This document shows positions 1-3,925 of a stretch of DNA of 6,131 nt, in pieces (position 1 is the first letter of the stretch; the number at the start of each line of letters is the position of its first letter). The stretch lies in contig LUZO01000389.1 of the NCBI GenBank assembly GCA_001603685.1, forward strand, positions 1 through 6,131. Reading direction: 5' to 3'. Position numbers and translations under genes: made by a program. Below the pieces are notes generated by a model, which worked only from the letters and a program-made list of their open reading frames with translations, made no database searches and was not told the origin of the DNA. This DNA comes from Bacteroidales bacterium Bact_23 (lineage in GTDB: Bacteria > Bacteroidota > Bacteroidia > Bacteroidales > Lentimicrobiaceae).

Positions 1-30
1 GACCAATATTTTGCGTTTTTTTCAATTGTT

Positions 31-62
31 TATGTTTAGCCTCCCTATTTTTAATAAATTTG
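31..62 (+). promoter_or_regulatory. Candidate Bacteroidota-type promoter for the three-gene operon
   Basis: TAAATTTG at 55-62 is an exact match to the TAnnTTTG -7 consensus of the Bacteroidota primary sigma factor. Twenty bases upstream, TATG at 31-34 is only a three-of-four match to the usual TTTG -33 element. If used, transcription would start near 67-70 and leave an untranslated leader of about 135 bases containing the inverted repeats described separately. A weaker alternative is TATACTTG at 147-154 (one mismatch, no -33 box). Short AT-rich motifs occur by chance, so this is tentative. Confidence 0.35.
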
Positions 63-81
63 CCGGTTGTATTACTTTAAG

Positions 82-114
82 TAATTGTAATTCAATTAAA
101 TACTGTAATTCAGT
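82..114. repeat. Twin inverted repeats sharing the core TGTAATTCA
   Basis: The first element is a perfect 6-bp inverted repeat, TAATTG (82-87) and CAATTA (93-98), around the loop TAATT. The second is a 4-bp inverted repeat, ACTG (102-105) and CAGT (111-114), around the same loop TAATT. The nonamer TGTAATTCA is therefore present twice, at 86-94 and 104-112, offset by 18 bp, close to two helical turns. The arrangement resembles a tandem operator for a dimeric regulator, downstream of the candidate promoter at 55-62. No regulator can be named from sequence, and the AT-rich background makes chance a real alternative. Confidence 0.35.
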
Positions 115-168
115 TGCATGGTATGATGATTTTCCGGTTGAGGCGTTATACTTGTGCAAAAACTCTGA

Positions 169-187
169 CCCCGGGATTAATTCGGGG
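169..187 (+). promoter_or_regulatory. GC-rich hairpin just upstream of the first gene
   Basis: CCCCG (169-173) pairs with CGGGG (183-187) around a 9-base loop in otherwise AT-rich DNA, 17 bases before the ATG at 205. The bases that follow (GTTCTTAATAAAT) are not a clean run of T, so it is a poor intrinsic terminator. It could be a leader structure affecting translation of the adaptor gene, or the remnant of a terminator of an upstream transcript. Confidence 0.25.
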
Positions 188-204
188 GTTCTTAATAAAT
201 TAAG

Positions 205-1284
205 ATGAGGCGATTAGTTACCCGGATTTTTCTGATAGCAGGGTTTTTAATAATTCTGATTTTTCTGATTCAATTTGTGCGGGTTCCCTATCGCATTCAC
301 TCGCGTGGCATTGTGATGCCCGTTAAGGAGTGGGTGCTGAAGAAAGATGCTTCTGGAATCCTTGTTTCACAATACAAGGATAATCTGACCAATACTTCTA
401 CCCAGTATATGGTCACTCAGTTTCAGAGAGGGGACCTGGCCAGATTTCAGCTCAGGGAGGGTCTGCTTAATACCGGAGAGGTTTCCGCAGGCGATACCAT
501 CGGAAAGATTAGCTCAACCGAAGAGGAGAAGAGATATGTGGAGCTGAAGGCCGAACTTCTGGTGCAGCAGAGCCTGCTTAAGGTGTATTCCACGGGCGAA
601 AAACCTGAAAAGGTAAGAATGGCCTATGAGAGCATGCTCAGGGCTGAGCAGGAATACAATACCCAGCGGCAACTGACCGACCGTCAGGAGGCTCTTTATA
701 ATAAAAACTACATCTCGGCCGAGCAGTTTGAGTTGTCGTACAACGATCTGATTGTAAAGCAGCAGAATGTAAATGAAGCCAAAGCCAATTACCAGTCGCT
801 GATTACCGGCGCCAAAAAGGAGGAAATTGACTACATCAATGCCTCCATCCACGCTTTGGAGATGCAGATCGCCGAGGCTGAAAAGCGCCTGGCATCCTTT
901 TACATTACCTCTCCCATCAAAGGAAGAATTGTCGGGCTGCGGCCTGTAATTGATGAGGGGAATATCTTTCTCACGATAGCCGATTACTCGCAACTGATTG
1001 TGGTTCTGCCGGTTGAAGTTTATAAACTGCCTTATGTGTTTGTTGGACAGGAGCTTGTACTTAAAGCACATACCCTCGGCAAAACTTACGATGCCCGTAT
1101 AACGGGGATAGATAATTCCGTTCAGATGCTTGGCCAGCGGCAAAATGTGTTTGTTACTGCAGCCATGAATGAGGGTGAAAACGGAGTGCTCTCGGGAATG
1201 CTTATGGATGCTACCATTGACGGAGGCTGGATTACCATTCCGGAATATTTTAAAAGGCTTCTCAGAGTCATAAAATCAAATTGA
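205..1284 (+). CDS. HlyD-family membrane-anchored periplasmic adaptor (membrane fusion protein)
   Basis: This 359-residue protein has one N-terminal transmembrane anchor (about residues 7-27) after a basic MRRLVTR start. The first half of a barrel-sandwich (lipoyl-like) domain follows (about 33-103), then a long alpha-helical hairpin/coiled coil (about 105-232, rich in E, K, Q and A), the returning half-motif TSPIKGRIVGL (235-245), and a beta-barrel region (about 262-340). This is the order expected of HlyD/EmrA-type adaptors, which link an inner-membrane transporter to the outer membrane. The first half-motif looks interrupted: about 28 extra residues lie between SGIL (50-53) and the VSAGD turn (93-97). 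No ABC, MFS or RND pump and no TolC-like gene is present in the window. Its stop overlaps a TTG and lies two bases before the ATG of the next gene, which implies translational coupling. The family call is firm; the substrate is unknown. Confidence 0.87.
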   Translation: MRRLVTRIFLIAGFLIILIFLIQFVRVPYRIHSRGIVMPVKEWVLKKDASGILVSQYKDNLTNTSTQYMVTQFQRGDLARFQLREGLLNTGEVSAGDTIGKISSTEEEKRYVELKAELLVQQSLLKVYSTGEKPEKVRMAYESMLRAEQEYNTQRQLTDRQEALYNKNYISAEQFELSYNDLIVKQQNVNEAKANYQSLITGAKKEEIDYINASIHALEMQIAEAEKRLASFYITSPIKGRIVGLRPVIDEGNIFLTIADYSQLIVVLPVEVYKLPYVFVGQELVLKAHTLGKTYDARITGIDNSVQMLGQRQNVFVTAAMNEGENGVLSGMLMDATIDGGWITIPEYFKRLLRVIKSN

Positions 1285-1286
1285 GG

Positions 1287-2036
1287 ATGGAAGACCTTAG
1301 GTATGAGCGTAAATATCTGGTTCCTAATGATCTGATGCCTAAACTGAGAGACAGGCTGATGCCTTTTGTGGAGCCTGACAAAAATACGCTGCCATCCCGC
1401 AACGGCCTGATGCAGTACACCGTACGAAGCATTTATTTTGACAGCAGGAACTTTGACTTTTACCAGGAAAAAAGTGCCGGAGTACTGTTTCGCCGGAAAT
1501 TCCGCATCAGGGGATACAACTCTTACGAACCCGGTAAAACCGTGGTTTTTGAAATCAAGCGGAAAATCGAAGACCGGATTAAAAAACACCGCAGCCAGTT
1601 TAAATTCGAAGATGTAAAAGAGGTGCTTCAATCGGGGTGCATTGAGGATTATATTCTGAATCCGGAACAAAGTCAGGAGCGGGAGGATGATGCCAGGCGG
1701 TTCATGTTTCATGTTAAGAAGGATTTTCTGCACCCCAGCGTGCTGATTGTTTATGAGCGCGAAGCATGGCATGGGAAATTCAATCCGGATGTCCGCATCA
1801 CTTTCGATAAAAACATCAGAAGCATCAAATATCCGGATATTGAAATGCTTTTTGAAGACGGAAATTACAGCTATCTGTTCAACCGTCATTTTGTTCTGGA
1901 AATAAAGTACTTTTCGGAGCCTATGCCAATGTGGGGGCGGTCGCTGGTAAAGGAGTTCGATCTGAGGCACCAGGCAATTTCAAAATATACCATCGGCTTC
2001 GATGTCAGTACAAAGCGTAAAATGATTACTTATTAA
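1287..2036 (+). CDS. VTC-domain polyphosphate polymerase-like protein (TTM fold)
   Basis: This 249-residue soluble protein is a stand-alone VTC domain. In eukaryotes the Vtc4 version makes polyphosphate from ATP inside a triphosphate-tunnel (TTM) barrel. Strand-borne charged motifs appear in the expected order: YERKY (6-10), VRSIYFD (46-52), RRKFRIRGY (69-77), FEIKRK (88-93), VYERE (155-159), RITFD (170-174), LEIKY (204-208) and SKY (232-234). The many inward-facing Arg/Lys and the glutamate of LEIK suit binding of a phosphate chain and a metal ion. There is no SPX domain and no membrane segment. I chose the ATG at 1287; a TTG at 1281, overlapping the previous stop as TTGA, would add two residues. 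The DUF4956 gene follows after 16 bases. Catalysis is inferred from family membership; some bacterial VTC-like proteins may act on other substrates. Confidence 0.85.
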   Translation: MEDLRYERKYLVPNDLMPKLRDRLMPFVEPDKNTLPSRNGLMQYTVRSIYFDSRNFDFYQEKSAGVLFRRKFRIRGYNSYEPGKTVVFEIKRKIEDRIKKHRSQFKFEDVKEVLQSGCIEDYILNPEQSQEREDDARRFMFHVKKDFLHPSVLIVYEREAWHGKFNPDVRITFDKNIRSIKYPDIEMLFEDGNYSYLFNRHFVLEIKYFSEPMPMWGRSLVKEFDLRHQAISKYTIGFDVSTKRKMITY

Positions 2037-2052
2037 ATTAACGGCAGATATT

Positions 2053-2727
2053 ATGGTCACTGATTTTCAGGAAATCTTTGTTTTCAGCATTTCAACGGTT
2101 GAGGTAATGGCCAATGTGCTGGTATCTCTGCTGTGCGGCATTGTAATTGCGATTATTTACAAGTACACCTACCGTGGGCTTAATTATTCGGCTTCGTTTA
2201 CCGTTTCGCTCATACTGCTTACAATGATTACCACCATCGTTATTATGGTGATTGGCAATAATCTGGCGCGTGCATTCGGAATGGTGGGGGCCATGTCGAT
2301 TATACGGTTCCGTACCGCAGTGAAGGATGCCGCCGATATTATGTTTATCTTCTTTTCACTGGCGATTGGCCTGGCTGCCGGCGTAAAACTCTATTTCATT
2401 GCCTTTATAGGAACCCTGACTGTAGGAGGTGTCTATCTGTTAATGAGTAAGTTCAGTTTTGTGCTGCCCCGAGGCCGCGAGTTTTTACTGCAGATTACCG
2501 CCTTTACGGGCAAGATGGCCGATAATCCGTTTGCAGATGAGTTTAAAAGATATTGCCGCAAGTATAAACTTGTAAATGTGAAAACCCTGGGTGAACTGGA
2601 AAATGAAGTGATGGAATTTTCCTATTACATCAACCTCAAGCAGGAGTCGAAAGGGAAAAACCTGGTTGGAGAGATTAAAAAAATGAACGGCGTTAAGTCT
2701 GTTAATCTCTTTTTTGATGAGGATTAA
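2053..2727 (+). CDS. DUF4956 integral membrane protein
   Basis: This 224-residue protein has about four hydrophobic segments (roughly 17-36, 48-68, 94-111 and 113-132) and a soluble C-terminal part (about 138-224). Between the second and third segments lies a strongly conserved-looking block, ARAFGMVGAMSIIRFRTAVK (72-91) followed by DAADIMFIF, which I recognise as the DUF4956 signature. The tail, with a strand-helix-strand pattern ending KKMNGVKSVNLFFDE, resembles a small ACT/ferredoxin-like domain; that is inference. DUF4956 genes recur beside VTC-domain genes in bacteria, often also with CotH-like genes, though none is here. It may anchor the polymerase at the membrane or form a path for its product; no experimental function is known to me. 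Topology is unclear, because the Arg-rich block does not fit a simple four-helix, positive-inside arrangement and may re-enter the membrane. Confidence 0.85.
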   Translation: MVTDFQEIFVFSISTVEVMANVLVSLLCGIVIAIIYKYTYRGLNYSASFTVSLILLTMITTIVIMVIGNNLARAFGMVGAMSIIRFRTAVKDAADIMFIFFSLAIGLAAGVKLYFIAFIGTLTVGGVYLLMSKFSFVLPRGREFLLQITAFTGKMADNPFADEFKRYCRKYKLVNVKTLGELENEVMEFSYYINLKQESKGKNLVGEIKKMNGVKSVNLFFDED

Positions 2728-2770
2728 CGGGTAGGGGTGGTTCTCACGGTCAGCGGTCGTAATTTCCGAA
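2728..2770. other. Short convergent intergenic gap without a clear terminator
   Basis: The plus-strand operon and the minus-strand genes converge here with 43 bases between stop codons. I see no stem followed by a T run on either strand. Termination of both transcripts may be factor-dependent or lie inside the opposing gene. Confidence 0.5.
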
Positions 2771-3106
2771 TCAGAATATCAAATGCATTTTCTTGCGGTT
2801 GCGCCAGCCGGCATCGTAGCGGTTCTTCACAAAGTAGATGAGTAAATCGGCGTCGTATCGGTTGCTTGCAAACCATATTTTCTTGCTGGCATCGTACTTG
2901 TTATCCACAAAAAACCAGCGGCCGTCGGTACTCGTTTCGTAGCGGTTGCCCACCTTATAAACCAGCAGGTCGGCGTCGTATTTATTGTCAACCACAAATA
3001 CCTTGAAGTCGGCATCGTAGCGGTTATCGCACGAGTACATTCTCTGCGCCGTAGCATAGCCCGAAAAAAGCGCCGTCAGAATAAGGGGGAGGAGAAACTT
3101 TTTCAT
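2771..3106 (-). CDS. Secreted 7(1) septoil knot (DUF6150) family repeat protein
   Basis: This 111-residue protein has a Sec signal peptide (MKKFLLPLILTALFSGYATA, cleavage probably at ATA/Q). The mature part consists almost entirely of six N(R/K)Y-headed units starting at residues 28, 41, 54, 69, 82 and 95, so spaced 13, 13, 15, 13 and 13. The typical unit reads NKYDADLLVYKVG: a turn carrying YDA(D/S), then a beta strand ending in V or F plus D, G, S or K. This matches the family Pfam calls the 7(1) septoil knot (formerly DUF6150), predicted to tie a seven-crossing knot. Cys26 is the only cysteine in the mature protein. No function is established for the family; export to the periplasm or surface is likely. 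It lies 46 bases downstream of trmN6 on the same strand and may be co-transcribed. The family call comes from the repeat pattern and recall, not a search. Confidence 0.75.
   Translation of the reverse strand: MKKFLLPLILTALFSGYATAQRMYSCDNRYDADFKVFVVDNKYDADLLVYKVGNRYETSTDGRWFFVDNKYDASKKIWFASNRYDADLLIYFVKNRYDAGWRNRKKMHLIF
2809..3032 (-). repeat. Degenerate 39-bp in-frame tandem repeat inside the knot-family gene
   Basis: The element (a/g)tcgta recurs with its TCGTA at 2814, 2853, 2892, 2937, 2976 and 3015, giving spacings of 39, 39, 45, 39 and 39. Each encodes the Tyr-Asp-Ala (or Tyr-Glu) turn of one 13-residue unit; the 45-bp interval corresponds to the one 15-residue unit. Copies differ mostly at synonymous and strand positions, so this is an old repeat under protein-level selection and not a fresh tandem expansion or a CRISPR array. 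Confidence 0.8.
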
Positions 3107-3127
3107 AAAAGTACTTTTTTATAAAAA
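3107..3127. repeat. Two overlapping AT-rich palindromes before the knot-family gene
   Basis: AAAAGTACTTTT (3107-3118) and TTTTTATAAAAA (3116-3127) are both perfect 12-bp palindromes lying directly upstream of the start codon at 3106. They fall in the 46-base gap after trmN6. On the minus strand TACTTTTA sits 19 bases after a TTTG, a near match to a Bacteroidota promoter, but transcription from it would begin inside the coding region. Their meaning is unclear; A/T tracts readily create such palindromes by chance. Confidence 0.3.
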
Positions 3128-3152
3128 CACAACAAAAACAGTGCCCCGGTAA

Positions 3153-3857
3153 TCAGAAATTGAGATAAAAATCCCGGGTAAGTGTTTTGTATTCAGCGGT
3201 GTAGTTTTTATCCTCTCCGCGAATGCTCAGCCACTCTTCAGTTATCGTTTGGCCGGCCGTTTTGCCAAACTCCATCAGTATGCGGTTAGCGGGGCGGTTT
3301 TCAAACGGTCTGACATGTAGAATACGGTTCGGATGAAAACCTGCCTGCTCCGCCACGGTTCTGAATAACGCCGCTTCGTTTACCGGCAACACCAGGCTGA
3401 GTTTCCCGTCAGGGGTGAGCAACCTGAAGCTGAGGGTAGCCAGTACCTCAAACGGCAGCTCATCGTTGTGCCTTGCGCGGCTACGGCCAACTTCGGGAGC
3501 TTTCAGCGAATTTACAAAATAGGGCGGGTTGGTGAGGATATGGCTGAAAAGTTGTGGCTGTGCGTTAGCAAATTCCTGTAGGCTGATGCACTGAGCTTCA
3601 AGCCTGTTGCTCCAGGGCGAGCGGCTGAAATTCAGTACGGCCTGATGTGCAGAGGCTTCATCAATTTCGATGCCGTAGATACTCGCTTTGCTGCGTTGTG
3701 CGGCCATCAGCGCCAGCAATCCGCAACCGGTACCAATATCTAAAATCCGGCCGTTCTCCGGAAGGTCGGCCCAGGCGCCAAGCAATACCGAGTCTGTTCC
3801 TACCTTCATAGAACAGCCTGAATCGTCAATGCCAAATTGCTTGAAACGGAATGTCAT
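3153..3857 (-). CDS. trmN6: tRNA1(Val) (adenine(37)-N6)-methyltransferase TrmN6
   Basis: This 234-residue class I S-adenosylmethionine-dependent methyltransferase is of the YfiC/TrmN6 type, which in E. coli methylates N6 of A37 next to the anticodon of tRNA1(Val). Visible signatures are the N-terminal FRFKQF (3-8), the family-typical VGTDSVLLGAW (19-29), the SAM-binding motif I DIGTGCG (40-46), the acidic GIEID (62-66) that should hold the ribose hydroxyls, and the catalytic NPPYF (110-114) typical of N6-adenine methyltransferases. A later ARHNDELPFE block (128-137) is also usual in this family. Length is normal, and the ATG at 3857 gives an intact N-terminus. It lies 68 bases downstream of the propeller gene and 46 bases upstream of the knot-family gene, all on one strand, with no visible functional link to either. 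Its own promoter is suggested just upstream. Confidence 0.88.
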   Translation of the reverse strand: MTFRFKQFGIDDSGCSMKVGTDSVLLGAWADLPENGRILDIGTGCGLLALMAAQRSKASIYGIEIDEASAHQAVLNFSRSPWSNRLEAQCISLQEFANAQPQLFSHILTNPPYFVNSLKAPEVGRSRARHNDELPFEVLATLSFRLLTPDGKLSLVLPVNEAALFRTVAEQAGFHPNRILHVRPFENRPANRILMEFGKTAGQTITEEWLSIRGEDKNYTAEYKTLTRDFYLNF

Positions 3858-3862
3858 GACTA

Positions 3863-3870
3863 CAAAAGTA
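3863..3870 (-). promoter_or_regulatory. Candidate -7 box for trmN6, giving a nearly leaderless mRNA
   Basis: Read on the minus strand, TACTTTTG exactly matches the TAnnTTTG -7 consensus of Bacteroidota promoters. Its last base lies five bases before the trmN6 ATG at 3857, so the usual start site would fall on or beside the first codon. The -33 region is only a T-rich stretch without a clear TTTG. A weak 4-bp hairpin (GTAG...CTAC, about 3867-3881) overlaps the box and is followed by TTTT; it could instead be a poor terminator for the propeller gene. Confidence 0.35.
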
Positions 3871-3925
3871 GCTGTTTTCTACATGAAAAATTTGGGAATT
3901 AATCATGTAATTTATTGTTCCTGGC

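Larger units (their letters stand above)
1..204. other. Non-coding leader upstream of the adaptor-polymerase operon
   Basis: This AT-rich stretch has no convincing gene. A frame open from 11 to 208 begins with TTG and encodes a low-complexity, Cys/Asn-rich peptide with no recognisable domain. It also runs through the promoter-like and hairpin elements, so I treat it as non-coding. The leader holds a -7-like box at 55-62, two adjacent inverted repeats sharing the core TGTAATTCA (82-98 and 102-114), and a GC-rich hairpin at 169-187 just before the first gene. Its length and content suggest that the operon starts here rather than continuing from a gene to the left, but the left edge of the window prevents certainty. 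Confidence 0.6.

Noticed and set aside
11..208. Open frame for a 65-residue protein ahead of the adaptor gene, ending in an ATGA overlap
   Set aside because: It starts with TTG, has no recognisable domain and an atypical composition, and spans promoter-like and hairpin sequences. The four-base overlap is likely coincidence.
514..1970. Long open frames on the minus strand (514-1143 and 1122-1970)
   Set aside because: They lie antisense to the adaptor and VTC genes, whose products have clear family motifs. Their own translations show no domain and they are shadows.
2728..2770. Bidirectional terminator between the converging operons
   Set aside because: I looked for a stem with a T run on either strand and found none; short GGTC-type repeats here do not form a stable stem.
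2809..3032. Possible CRISPR-like or selfish tandem repeat with 39-bp period
   Set aside because: The units are degenerate, contiguous and in frame, and the period equals 13 codons of a recognisable protein repeat. There are no spacers or cas genes.
2827..3057. Second minus-strand frame within the knot-family gene
   Set aside because: It is an out-of-frame shadow kept open by the 39-bp period (divisible by three) of the real gene's repeats.
3103..3140. Promoter for the knot-family gene (TTTG, 19-base spacer, TACTTTTA on the minus strand)
   Set aside because: The -7 box differs from consensus in its last base and overlaps the start codon, so the transcript would begin inside the gene and lose the signal peptide start.
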